This document shows positions 35,121 through 43,893 of a DNA stretch of 64,000 nucleotides, piece after piece; position 1 is the stretch's first letter; every line of letters begins with the position of its first letter. The stretch spans positions 4,312,001 to 4,376,000 of the forward strand of contig NC_021171.1 in the NCBI RefSeq assembly GCF_000242895.2, written 5' to 3'. The position numbers and the translations under genes were made by a program. The DNA comes from Bacillus sp. 1NLA3E (lineage in GTDB: Bacteria; Bacillota; Bacilli; Bacillales; Cytobacillaceae). The notes beneath the pieces were generated by a model. It was not told the DNA's origin, did no database searches, and saw only the letters and a list, made by a program, of their open reading frames with translations.

Positions 35121-37379
35121 GTGCGCTGGTTTCTATTTATACTATTGAGTGCAATATTTATAATATCACCCTATAAAAAGGGGCTCTATTTCATATCAGA
35201 TCAATACAGTCTTTTTGTTTTAATTGCTGTGTTATCCATGTTACTTCTATCCTTTCTAGTTATTAGAAAAGAGCTAAACTCCTTAAAAGTTCTATCTATT
35301 TTATTATTGCTACCACTTTCCTATTTATTGTCTCTTCCCTTTGCAGTAAGTCCTCAAGGAGCCTACGATAATGTAATTAAATGGGGCATGTACTGTGCAT
35401 TTTTTCTATTACTCTATTGGTCTTCTTTTGATCAAAAAAATAAAAAAACCATGCCTGTAGTTTTTCAGTTTACAGGTATTTCAATTTCTCTTTTAATGTT
35501 ACTTGTCTATTACAACTTTTTTAGTTTTCCTAATTACATGGTTGATGGGCGCTTTGCAGGTGTTTTTCTGCATCCTAACACCTTTGGGATGGTAATGACA
35601 TTATATTTCCTATTCTCTATTTCTCTTCTTACAAAGAAGTCAATTTCTTTAAAAATATTATTTTTTTACGCAACGCCCATCGTTCCTTTTTTCGTATGTA
35701 TGGTTCAATCCAACTTTACCGGAATGTTGCCCTTTTTCTCTATTTCTTGGTTAATAGGACTTATTCTATTGCCCTTTAAAAAACAAGTAGAATACCTTCT
35801 ATATTCTATAATTAGTGTTGCCTGTTCAATTTTTGCCATTAAGTCCATGACCTCAGAAACTGGTTTATTAATAATTCTTTTAATGTCATTACTGTCCACA
35901 TTCCTAATAGTCTTGATAAAGAAAGTTAAACGTCAAAAAGAACTTAATAATGAAAATATCTACTTATACTCTGAAAAAATCGGATTATATCTAATCCTGA
36001 CAGTTTTTATCACCAGCCTTTGTTTCCTTACTTTACTTGATTTGAAAAACGAAGGACTCGGATTTAAGACTTTGCCTTCAAAGTTACAAGATACCATTCA
36101 AGGATTAAGCATAAATGCAGTGACTGAAGAACATTTCATTTCCTTAAAGGATGTCCTCAATATGAGTAAGGACTCTCCTATAATCGGTTTTGGGGGTGAA
36201 GGATGGGCAACAGCATATAAAAGCTATCAACAATCACCCTACCAATCAAATGAAATTTATAATGGATATTTAGAATGGATCATTGATACAGGATGGATAG
36301 GATTTAGCTTTTTTTCCATTGTGTTTGCTATCTTGTTCTATCTAACTTTAAAAACTTACATAAAAAAACAGGACTCTTCTCTTGTTGCAGGAAGCATTAC
36401 TGCCCTATTTACTATTTTCATTCATAGTTTTATTGACTTTGACTTTTCCTACGGAACGATTTGGTTTTTAGTGTTCTGGTTATTTGCCATGGCTATCGAT
36501 ATTAAACATGACCCTTCTATTAAAAGAAGTAATGTAAATACTATGATTGGGAAAAGAATGGTTCCCATCATCGTTAGTATCTTATCTATCCTATTAATAA
36601 TTAGTTCGGTTTTATCCTTAAGGTTTTTGATTGCAGCCACTTACTTTGAAAAATCAAAAAAAAACCAATCTATTACAATGCAAAAAGAGTTATTGCAAAA
36701 GGCTGTTTCTAATCATCCCTCCAATATAAACTACCTAACCAAATTAAGTAATATTTATTTACAACTAGCAAAAGATGACAAAACAAAAAACTATAAAATC
36801 GAACTAAATGAGTTAATCACTCGAATGGTTACTTTAGAGCCTGAAAATTCAAGTGTATTGTATAATGCAGCTGTTATTGCAAAGTCGATCGGAGAAAATC
36901 AAAAAGCAATTCTAATAATAGATGAAGCACTAAAAAAAGATCATTACAATACAAAGCTATATGAAAAAGGAATGCAAATAAAATTGCAATTTGCGTTAGT
37001 CGAAAACAGTAATGTAAAAAGGAAGTATGCAAATCTGGTTTTGGATGATTACCAAGAAATTATGTATTGGAACCGCATGGTCGATAACAATCAATTTTCA
37101 GGAGCAAATAACAATAGAAATTTTCTATTAACAAAAAATGTAAACTATTACGCAAGCCTTTCTTACTATTTATTAAAGGACTATAAAAAGGTCATTAATA
37201 TATATTCCCAAAATAAAAAATTATTTAATAACGATAAACGAATGATTGCTCTGACAATTTTGGCATTGGAAAAAGAGGGGGAATTCAATCAATCTTCAAA
37301 ACTGTACCTTATAGAAAACGATTCTACTGAAACTAAACATTTCGTCAAAATATTAAAGAAAAAGCTCGACAATCTGTAG
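35121..37379 (+). CDS. O-antigen ligase/polymerase-like membrane protein with TPR tail
   Basis: About 752 aa. The first 440 or so residues hold about 12 transmembrane segments with a Wzy_C/WaaL-type periplasmic-loop region (PIIGFGGEGWATAYKSYQQS, SNEIYNGYLEWIIDTGWIGF). After a last membrane span (IIVSILSILLIISSVL) the C-terminal ~280 residues are helical repeats resembling TPRs (NYLTKLSNIYLQLAKDDKT, SVLYNAAVIAKSIGENQKAI). Such proteins polymerise or ligate lipid-linked glycans, or glycosylate surface proteins. GTG 35121 is preferred: GGGAGG lies eight bases upstream, whereas GTG 35091 has no site. The next gene encodes an LPNTA surface protein. Confidence 0.8.
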   Translation: MRWFLFILLSAIFIISPYKKGLYFISDQYSLFVLIAVLSMLLLSFLVIRKELNSLKVLSILLLLPLSYLLSLPFAVSPQGAYDNVIKWGMYCAFFLLLYWSSFDQKNKKTMPVVFQFTGISISLLMLLVYYNFFSFPNYMVDGRFAGVFLHPNTFGMVMTLYFLFSISLLTKKSISLKILFFYATPIVPFFVCMVQSNFTGMLPFFSISWLIGLILLPFKKQVEYLLYSIISVACSIFAIKSMTSETGLLIILLMSLLSTFLIVLIKKVKRQKELNNENIYLYSEKIGLYLILTVFITSLCFLTLLDLKNEGLGFKTLPSKLQDTIQGLSINAVTEEHFISLKDVLNMSKDSPIIGFGGEGWATAYKSYQQSPYQSNEIYNGYLEWIIDTGWIGFSFFSIVFAILFYLTLKTYIKKQDSSLVAGSITALFTIFIHSFIDFDFSYGTIWFLVFWLFAMAIDIKHDPSIKRSNVNTMIGKRMVPIIVSILSILLIISSVLSLRFLIAATYFEKSKKNQSITMQKELLQKAVSNHPSNINYLTKLSNIYLQLAKDDKTKNYKIELNELITRMVTLEPENSSVLYNAAVIAKSIGENQKAILIIDEALKKDHYNTKLYEKGMQIKLQFALVENSNVKRKYANLVLDDYQEIMYWNRMVDNNQFSGANNNRNFLLTKNVNYYASLSYYLLKDYKKVINIYSQNKKLFNNDKRMIALTILALEKEGEFNQSSKLYLIENDSTETKHFVKILKKKLDNL

Positions 37380-37489
37380 ACATTTGTCAGAAAAGTTCGT
37401 ATACTCTTAATGTATTTGTAAGAAATATTACAAAATTGGAAAAAAGGAGGTTGTTATTTATTAATTAATACTGGAGAGGAGATAGTTTC

Positions 37490-38845
37490 ATGAAGAGAAG
37501 GTTATCTTTTTTAAGTTTAGTGACGATTATTTTATTAATGCTAATTCCTTTAACATTAAGTACGAAGGCAGAGGAAGAAGTGACAAAAAATGACAACCCC
37601 ACTGATGTAGTTTCCAATGAAATACTTGATGATGTTCCAAGTGATAGCACCAATGATGCTGTTAATGATGGATCTGTCCCTACCATTGGAGATGACTCTG
37701 CCACTGAAACTATCGAAACGGACAACACTTCCGTTACCACTGAGGAACAAACTATCGATGCAGCTCAGGATGGTGGCACGGATTCGAGCCCTGCTACTGT
37801 AAATAACACTGAAATTGAGGCTAAAGACGAAACTATTTCAGCCTCTAAGACCAGCACTGTAATGGATAATAATGGTGATGACATCGATACCTCAGAGAAC
37901 ACAACAGCCACTGATGTAGTCCCCAATGTTGACAACACTGACTCTACAAACACTGCTACAGAGGAAGATTCTGCAGAGGGCGATACCATCACTGATGAAG
38001 CATATCTTGTTGAGAATCAAATTTCCGATGAATACCAAAAAGAAGATGGTTCTCTAGAGTTAGACTATTCAGATGCTAAAAATCAATCTTGGTTTGATGT
38101 GTATCTAGATACAACTTTACTGGGAGGCTTATTAGAAGCAAATCCCGACCAAGTTTTGCAGATTAATAAAGGTGACGTAAGTGTAACATTACCTTTAGCC
38201 ATCTTACCTACAGATCAAAATTTTTCTTTTGGATTATTTAGAGATCCTAAGACTGAAGGGTATTTAAGTCCCCTTTATGATTTTTATATAATTCAAGATG
38301 ATGAATTATTAATTAGTGAATTTGAATCACCAGTGACACTAAAATTTGTGATTGATCCTTCATTGGTTAAAGACTGGAAGAACCTCCGAGTAGTTTTCAT
38401 TGACGATGAAGGTACAAACAAAGAGTTTATTACGCCAATAAAATACGATAAAACTACTGGAGAGGTTTGGGCAAATGTAAACCATTTTAGTCCTTACGCT
38501 GTGGTAGAAGCAAGTTCTTCAAACAACAGCTCCATTGATAGCGGATCGAGTGACAACGGTTCTTCCAACAATGGATCAACAAACAACAGTACAATTAACA
38601 CTGGTACTATCAATACTGGTTCGAATGTAACTGGAACTGGCACTACTAACACAAGCACTGCAACTGCAACTACAGCTATTGCTACCAAAACTAGTTCTAC
38701 AAGTGCTTCTAAGAATTCTACAACCTCCTCAATCGAATTACCAAATACAGCTACTAACAGCTTCAACATCTTACTCGCTGGGCTAGCTTTAATTGCTATC
38801 GGAGGAACAGTTATGTTTATTAAGAGGAGAAGAGTAGTAAAATAA
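37490..38845 (+). CDS. LPNTA-anchored Ser/Thr-rich surface protein
   Basis: 451 aa. Signal peptide (MKRRLSFLSLVTIILLMLIP, cleavage near STKAEEE), then an acidic Asp/Thr/Ser-rich low-complexity stretch (about 25-175). A globular part follows (about 180-340; SWFDVYLDTTLLGGLLEANP to WANVNHFSPYAVVE), then a Ser/Asn/Thr/Gly-rich linker. The C-terminal sorting signal is LPNTA, a hydrophobic helix (FNILLAGLALIAIGGTVMFI) and KRRR. LPNTA is the motif known for class D sortases of Bacillus; no sortase is in the window. GGAGAGGAGA precedes the ATG. The globular domain is unrecognised. The Thr/Ser-rich parts could be glycosylated, which is speculative. Confidence 0.88.
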   Translation: MKRRLSFLSLVTIILLMLIPLTLSTKAEEEVTKNDNPTDVVSNEILDDVPSDSTNDAVNDGSVPTIGDDSATETIETDNTSVTTEEQTIDAAQDGGTDSSPATVNNTEIEAKDETISASKTSTVMDNNGDDIDTSENTTATDVVPNVDNTDSTNTATEEDSAEGDTITDEAYLVENQISDEYQKEDGSLELDYSDAKNQSWFDVYLDTTLLGGLLEANPDQVLQINKGDVSVTLPLAILPTDQNFSFGLFRDPKTEGYLSPLYDFYIIQDDELLISEFESPVTLKFVIDPSLVKDWKNLRVVFIDDEGTNKEFITPIKYDKTTGEVWANVNHFSPYAVVEASSSNNSSIDSGSSDNGSSNNGSTNNSTINTGTINTGSNVTGTGTTNTSTATATTAIATKTSSTSASKNSTTSSIELPNTATNSFNILLAGLALIAIGGTVMFIKRRRVVK

Positions 38846-38858
38846 TTATTATTTACAG

Positions 38859-38902
38859 CAAAACCATCTTCATTTTGCATTTTGAAGATGGTTTTGTGTT
38901 TT
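38859..38902 (+). terminator. Terminator after the LPNTA protein
   Basis: AAAACCATCTTCA pairs with TGAAGATGGTTTT, followed by GTGTTTTT. Confidence 0.85.
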
Positions 38903-39007
38903 TCTATCTATATAATAGTAACTATTTAAACAGACCTCGGTTGTTCCAAACTTTTCTTGTGTGATTTCCTCGGTAACACCTCGTGTAATTTGGATTTTAA
39001 AAAGAAA

Positions 39008-39040
39008 ACGAGGAACCCATTAACTGGAATCCCCGTGGAA
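39008..39040 (-). terminator. Probable terminator of galK
   Basis: On the minus strand ACGGGGATTCC pairs with GGGTTCCTCGT (imperfect), followed by TTTTCTTTTT, about 15 bases after the galK stop. Confidence 0.6.
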
Positions 39041-39055
39041 ATATTTCAGATTAGA

Positions 39056-40237
39056 TCACCGGACTGCACCAACATTCAGTTCCTTCACACCATCACCAAT
39101 TGATGCTACATAGAAGGTGGCGTCATAACCAATTTTTGTTTGATAAATTTCGGCCACCTGTTCGATAAACTGGGCAATCTCGCTTTGTTCGACAATGGCG
39201 ACTGCACAGCCTCCGAAGCCTGCTCCAGTCATTCTTGCTCCAAGCACACCCGGTTGCTTCCAAGCGGCCTCAACCAATGTATCGAGTTCAATACCAGTTA
39301 CTTCATAATCATCCCTTAATGAAAGATGGGATTCATTCATCAGTTTGCCAAAAGCCTCTAGATTTCCGTGCTTTAGCTCTTTTACAGCCTTTAAGGTTCG
39401 CTCATTTTCAGTGACAGCATGTCTTGCGCGCCTTCTTAATACATCCGTTGCAATTATGTGTTTAAAGTTATCAAATTGGGCAATGTTCAAGTCACCGAGG
39501 GACAGAATGTTAATGAACCCCTGGAGCTGGCGCAATGCATGTTCGCACTCATCTCTACGCTCGTTATACTTTGAGTCCGCTAGCTCGCGGCGTTTATTTG
39601 TATTCATAATGATAATTTTATAATGACGCAGATCAAGTGGTACATAATCATAGTTTAAGGTATGGCAATCTAACAGAATCGCATGATTCGTTTTTCCCAT
39701 TGCTACTGCAAAATGGTCCATAATCCCGCTGTTGACACCAATAAATTCGTTTTCGACTGTTTTACCAGCCTTAATGAGATCGATTCTGTCGATATGAAAA
39801 TTGTACAGTTTATTAACGACCTCTCCAGTTAACATCAGCAGAGATGCCGACGAGGAAAGACCTGCTCCATTTGGAATATTTCCTGATACGAGCAAATCAA
39901 ATCCTTCTGTAAGATGATGACCTTTTTTTTGCAAAAATTGCAGCATCCCTTTCGGATAATTTGCCCATCCATGGTCGCGATTATAGTCAAGTTCATCGAG
40001 GGTGAATTCAATCATGCCTTGCTCGGGGAAGTTTTTCGAAAACAGCCGAACTAATCGATCCTTTCTTTTACTTACAGCACCGTAAGTTCCATATGTGATG
40101 GCACAAGGAAAAACATGACCGCCATTGTAATCTGTATGTTCTCCAATTAAGTTTACTCTGCCTGGCGAAAAGAAATAACGATTAGCTTCCCGTGAAAAAG
40201 ATACTTGAAAGTCAGAAGCAAAGGCGTGAAAGTCCAC
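39056..40237 (-). CDS. galK: Galactokinase
   Basis: About 393 aa cytoplasmic GHMP kinase phosphorylating galactose to galactose-1-phosphate (Leloir pathway). FFSPGRVNLIGEHTDYNGGH is the galactokinase signature, NGAGLSSSASL the ATP-binding GHMP motif, and GARMTGAGFGGCAVA the C-terminal motif. The GTG at 40237 follows AGGAG at eight bases; an in-frame GTG at 40246 lies inside that site. Neither galT nor galE is next to it, so it is a stand-alone gene here and may feed galactose into surface glycans together with gtaB. Confidence 0.93.
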   Translation of the reverse strand: MDFHAFASDFQVSFSREANRYFFSPGRVNLIGEHTDYNGGHVFPCAITYGTYGAVSKRKDRLVRLFSKNFPEQGMIEFTLDELDYNRDHGWANYPKGMLQFLQKKGHHLTEGFDLLVSGNIPNGAGLSSSASLLMLTGEVVNKLYNFHIDRIDLIKAGKTVENEFIGVNSGIMDHFAVAMGKTNHAILLDCHTLNYDYVPLDLRHYKIIIMNTNKRRELADSKYNERRDECEHALRQLQGFINILSLGDLNIAQFDNFKHIIATDVLRRRARHAVTENERTLKAVKELKHGNLEAFGKLMNESHLSLRDDYEVTGIELDTLVEAAWKQPGVLGARMTGAGFGGCAVAIVEQSEIAQFIEQVAEIYQTKIGYDATFYVASIGDGVKELNVGAVR

Positions 40238-40475
40238 GTGAACCACTCCTCATAAAAGAGATTGTTATTACAGTGAAAAACCTTTCCATTTACTAGCGTA
40301 TTCAATGTTGGGCAACTCGTCAATGAATTATTACTGAATTGTTTAAAATTATGGGATTGTTTCTAAAATACGAGTTTTTTCAAGACAATTCTTAACTTCC
40401 CCCTTAACAAATTTATCGAATTAAGGACAGTTTTAGCTAGAAATTTATTGTTGAATTTTTTATCTTTTAGACTTA

Positions 40476-40491
40476 TTATTTAGGTAAATAA
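40476..40491. promoter_or_regulatory. Candidate SdpR operator
   Basis: TTATTTAGGTAAATAA is a 7-2-7 inverted repeat located 30 to 50 bases before the sdpR-like start codon, the size and position expected for an autoregulating ArsR-family dimer. Confidence 0.6.
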
Positions 40492-40523
40492 CTAAATACT
40501 TAAATTAATGAGAGGAGTTTTTT

Positions 40524-40790
40524 GTGGTGAATAATGCGTTTAAGGCATTATCTGATCCTACTAGAAGACAAATTCTCGATTTGCTAAAGGATGGCGATCT
40601 TAGCGCAGGAGATATTTCTAACCATTTCCAAATGTCAAAACCAAGTATTTCCCAGCATTTAAAAATTTTAAAACAAGCTGAGTTAATTCAAGACGAAAAA
40701 AAAGGACAGTTTATCATTTACTCTTTGAACACCACAGTATTCCAAGATTTATTGAGCTGGGCATTGAGTTTTACGCAAGGAACACACTAG
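40524..40790 (+). CDS. sdpR: ArsR-family autorepressor, SdpR-like
   Basis: 88 aa winged-helix repressor: FKALSDPTRRQILDLLKDGD and MSKPSISQHLKILKQAELIQ (recognition helix) followed by a wing with KKGQFIIYSLN. There are no metal-binding cysteines, as in SdpR of B. subtilis. In that system SdpR represses sdpRI and is sequestered at the membrane by SdpI when toxin is present. The next gene, 20 bases downstream, is an SdpI homologue, so the pair is probably co-transcribed and autoregulated. GTG start after AGGAG. Confidence 0.85.
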   Translation: MVNNAFKALSDPTRRQILDLLKDGDLSAGDISNHFQMSKPSISQHLKILKQAELIQDEKKGQFIIYSLNTTVFQDLLSWALSFTQGTH

Positions 40791-40810
40791 GAAGCTAGGA
40801 GGAATAATAA

Positions 40811-41443
40811 ATGAAGAAACACGTTTTTCCAATTTTTATGATTGGGCTTACCATTTTAGCTTGGGTGATTGCCTTTCCTAAGCTTCCGCAAGAAGTGCCT
40901 ATTCATTGGAGTTTTACGGGGGAAGCTAATGGATACTCGTCCAAGTTGGGCGCCATGTTTACCCAAATCGGAATCATGACCTTATTGTATGTTTCAGTTG
41001 CGTTTCTTCCGAAGATTGACCCGAGGAAAGCAAACTATTCCTTATTTTCGAAAGGGTACCAAATCATTTATAACTCGTTGCTTACCATTTTCTTTGTGTT
41101 AAATGTCATTACAATTTTGATTGGACTTGGTTATGATATACCCATGGCCACAATGAGCACGCTAATCATTGGAGCGATCTTTATTATTATGGGGAATTTC
41201 ATGCAACAGGTACGGTCAAACTTTTTTATTGGGATACGTACTCCATGGACGTTAAGCAATGATGAGGTTTGGAAAAAGACGCATCGTTTTGGTGGTAAGA
41301 TCTTCTTTGGTGGCGGTGTTATCATGATATTTGCTACCTTTTTACCAAGTGTTTTGAAGGAAACTGTGCTAATTATCGTAATCGTCGTTACCGTTGCCGC
41401 ACCTTATGCTTATTCTTATTGGCAATTCAAAAAGGGAGTATAA
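40811..41443 (+). CDS. sdpI: SdpI-family immunity/signal-transduction membrane protein
   Basis: 210 aa with six hydrophobic segments. FPKLPQEVPIHWSFTGEANG is the DUF1648 motif, and FFIGIRTPWTLSNDEVWKKT plus HRFGGKIFFGGGVIMI form the SdpI motif. Members confer immunity to the SdpC killing peptide and bind SdpR. AGGAGG precedes ATG 40811. The toxin genes sdpABC are absent from the window, so it may protect against toxin from neighbouring cells or respond to another signal. Confidence 0.88.
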   Translation: MKKHVFPIFMIGLTILAWVIAFPKLPQEVPIHWSFTGEANGYSSKLGAMFTQIGIMTLLYVSVAFLPKIDPRKANYSLFSKGYQIIYNSLLTIFFVLNVITILIGLGYDIPMATMSTLIIGAIFIIMGNFMQQVRSNFFIGIRTPWTLSNDEVWKKTHRFGGKIFFGGGVIMIFATFLPSVLKETVLIIVIVVTVAAPYAYSYWQFKKGV

Positions 41444-41447
41444 ATAA

Positions 41448-41492
41448 TAGGGGAAGAACATCTAAATTGGATGCTCTTTCCCCTTAATTTTG
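41448..41492. terminator. Bidirectional terminator after sdpI
   Basis: AGGGGAAGAACATC pairs with GATGCTCTTTCCCCT (one bulge), with T-rich flanks on both sides. It lies between convergent genes. Confidence 0.75.
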
Positions 41493-41939
41493 CTATATTT
41501 GCTTGCCTTTCTTTTTCGCATTTTCATCTAACATTGAACCGATGACGATCCCCAATAACATCCCAATCGAAATTGAATAGGTGTAGGTGAACATAAACGC
41601 AACCCCGAAAATTAGCCCTAATGACAGCCATTGCGGCATGTATGTGCCTTCTTCAACCAAGCCATGGTCCTTTTTTAAGTGTTTTAATATTTCATTAAAA
41701 ATAGAACGGAATTCTTTTATGTTTGCTGAACTATCCTGCTCTAACATGGAAATCATTTGTTCAATATTTTGTTTATAATTTTCACATTGATCGCAACTTT
41801 GAAGTGAAAATTCTTCAATTCTAGAAATCATTTTGATTAACAGACTTACTCTAAACCTTCTAACTTTCCTTTTATCTAGTTTAATATTCAGGTCGTTGAC
41901 TTTTCGAATTGTCACATTATACCATTCTGATTTCTTCAA
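41493..41939 (-). CDS. Hypothetical protein with two C-terminal membrane helices
   Basis: 148 aa, not recognised. The N-terminal two thirds are charged and helical, with a CDQC pair (SLQSCDQCENYKQNIEQMIS) and likely coiled-coil character. Two hydrophobic segments follow (WLSLGLIFGVAFMFTYTY and SIGMLLGIVIGSML) and a basic tail (KKKGKQI). The TTG at 41939 is preferred because GGAG lies eight bases upstream. The topology suggests a cytoplasmic domain anchored in the membrane. No operon partner. Confidence 0.65.
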   Translation of the reverse strand: MKKSEWYNVTIRKVNDLNIKLDKRKVRRFRVSLLIKMISRIEEFSLQSCDQCENYKQNIEQMISMLEQDSSANIKEFRSIFNEILKHLKKDHGLVEEGTYMPQWLSLGLIFGVAFMFTYTYSISIGMLLGIVIGSMLDENAKKKGKQI

Positions 41940-42249
41940 TATACTCACTCCAGACAACTAGTCTTATTTTTATTAAAATAAAAGACTTAAGCCCATGAAT
42001 GACAACGAAAAGATGAATTAGTCAGTTAACTTATCTTAAATCGTATTGCCTCATTTCAGGTAATTCACTTACCATTCAATTAAAGAAGAAAGAATGAGGT
42101 TAATTTATCACCTTAATTCTAGCATAAATTTTCCAGTTGGAATAATTAGAGTGAAAGGACTTTTTGATTGGAAAATTTTTGTACCAAAATTGGATAATTT
42201 TTGATATTGTAATACTTATTATACTAATTGTAAAACTTTGGAGGATAAC

Positions 42250-43188
42250 ATGTCTGCAGGAAAAAGTAGAAAACCAAAATGGGTCCGGGTGCTTGGGATT
42301 GTTTCCCTATTACTATTACTCGGAATCAGTATTTATGGATTTATGTTCTACCATTCACTATCAAGTGCTCTAAAGGATATTCATGATCCTTTTGATCGGA
42401 AATCAGACAAGCGTACGGAGGAAGTTACCTTAGCGAAAAAAGAGCCTTTCTCGATATTAATGCTTGGAGTAGATGAACGAAAAGGAGACAAAGGTCGGTC
42501 CGATACGATGATTGTCCTTACCGTCAATCCTAATCAAAATTCCATGAAAATGTTGAGTATCCCTCGTGACACTCGTACTGATATTATCGGTCATGGGACG
42601 GTCGATAAAATTAATCATGCTTACGCTTTTGGGGGACCGGAAATGTCAATGGATACGGTAGAAAACTTCCTTGATATTCCAATTGATTATTACATGAAAA
42701 TTAACATGGAGGGATTTAAGGAAATTGTTAATGCTGTAGGTGGGATTACCGTTAACAATGACCTGGAATTTTCACAAGATGGGACTCATTTTCCAACGGG
42801 GACAATTACCTTAAACGGAACCGAAGCTCTCAGTTATTCAAGAATGCGCCATGAAGATCCAAACGGTGATTTTGGACGCCAGCACCGGCAACGGATGATT
42901 ATCCAAGGTGTTATTCGCCAAGGAGCAAGTTTAAATTCGATCACAAACTATGGTTCCATTTTTGAGGCATTGGGTAATAATATTAAAACTAACTTGACGT
43001 TCGGCGAAATGGTTGATATTCAAAAGAACTATAAGAATGCTAGCCAGAATATCGAGCAGGTCACAATCTCTGGCAAAGGGACGATGATTGACGGGATTTA
43101 TTATTTGGTTGTTCCAGATGAAGAGAAACAAAGAGTGCAGGATGTAATGAAGACGAACTTGGAATTGACTGGAAAAGAGAGTAAGTAG
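42250..43188 (+). CDS. LCP family wall-polymer ligase (paralogue C)
   Basis: 312 aa. Basic N-terminus, one transmembrane helix (VLGIVSLLLLLGISIYGFMF), then the LCP domain with FSILMLGVDERKGDKGRSDT, IPRDTRTDI and YSRMRHEDPNGDFGRQHRQ. It is expected to attach glycopolymers to peptidoglycan. ATG 42250 has GGAGG five bases upstream. It is nearly the same length as paralogues A and B and shares their FDRKSDKRTEEVTLAKKEPF-type linker, but its codons look more GC-rich, so it may be the older chromosomal copy from which the others derive; that direction is inference. Confidence 0.92.
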   Translation: MSAGKSRKPKWVRVLGIVSLLLLLGISIYGFMFYHSLSSALKDIHDPFDRKSDKRTEEVTLAKKEPFSILMLGVDERKGDKGRSDTMIVLTVNPNQNSMKMLSIPRDTRTDIIGHGTVDKINHAYAFGGPEMSMDTVENFLDIPIDYYMKINMEGFKEIVNAVGGITVNNDLEFSQDGTHFPTGTITLNGTEALSYSRMRHEDPNGDFGRQHRQRMIIQGVIRQGASLNSITNYGSIFEALGNNIKTNLTFGEMVDIQKNYKNASQNIEQVTISGKGTMIDGIYYLVVPDEEKQRVQDVMKTNLELTGKESK

Positions 43189-43199
43189 TTGGAATGAGC

Positions 43200-43231
43200 G
43201 ACCGGGTTTAGTGCGAACCTGGTCCTTTTTT
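43200..43231 (+). terminator. Terminator after LCP paralogue C
   Basis: GACCGGGTT and AACCTGGTC pair (one mismatch) around a seven-base loop, followed by CTTTTTT. Confidence 0.85.
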
Positions 43232-43893
43232 GTGGTAAAGGGTCGGAGCGTCGCTAAATGATAAATTTTTTTATAGTTAATGCGATTAACTATCTTACTT
43301 CCATAACCGGTTTGGGAGTTAAAACTCATACTAGTTTTTAATGGAATTTTTGGTGGTGGTCCTCTGGAGAAATAGGGTGGATTTTGTCGAATTCTCGATA
43401 TGTGGTAGGGAATTTTCGATATATTTGTATTTTTTTGATATATCCCTAAAAAATTTCGATATATTCGTTTTTTCCTTGATATACTGATATTTTTCTATTT
43501 TTAAGGAGCAGTTCTTATTAAAACTAACCCCATTTTTAAGAATTTCCCTTTATAAATCGTATCTAGTGCGAAGTGCAACGAAAACAAAAGATAATTTATT
43601 CAAAATTATAATCCCATAGTAGCCTCCACTCCCCTTTTTCCTTCGTAACGTAGCAAGGATGCTCGATTTTGAATGTGCCGAACATGCTGTGAAAGGTTTG
43701 ATAGACAGTATCCTCATGAACTATGTATATTTTCTGGCAAGGCAATTATGTAGTTCTTTTAATAGACCCTAAAAAAAGCCTTAAAGCTGCACACACGGCA
43801 GCCTTAAGGCTTTTTAAGATCTAAACACCAATATTTGTGACAGAAGCTCATCCCACTAGCTCAAAAAATAAGTAGAGAAAAAACCCAAAACTC
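43232..43893. other. Long intergenic region with GATATA direct repeats
   Basis: About 660 bp without a gene. Between 43392 and 43490 the motif TCGATATAT/TTGATATA occurs five times at about 20-25-base spacing. At 43770-43820 lies the hairpin that ends the PTS operon. Nothing else recognised. Confidence 0.5.
43770..43820. terminator. Terminator of the ascorbate-type PTS operon
   Basis: AAAAAGCCTTAAAGCTGC pairs with GCAGCCTTAAGGCTTTTT, leaving U-runs on both strands. It lies about 75 bases beyond the ulaA-like stop on the minus strand. Confidence 0.85.
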
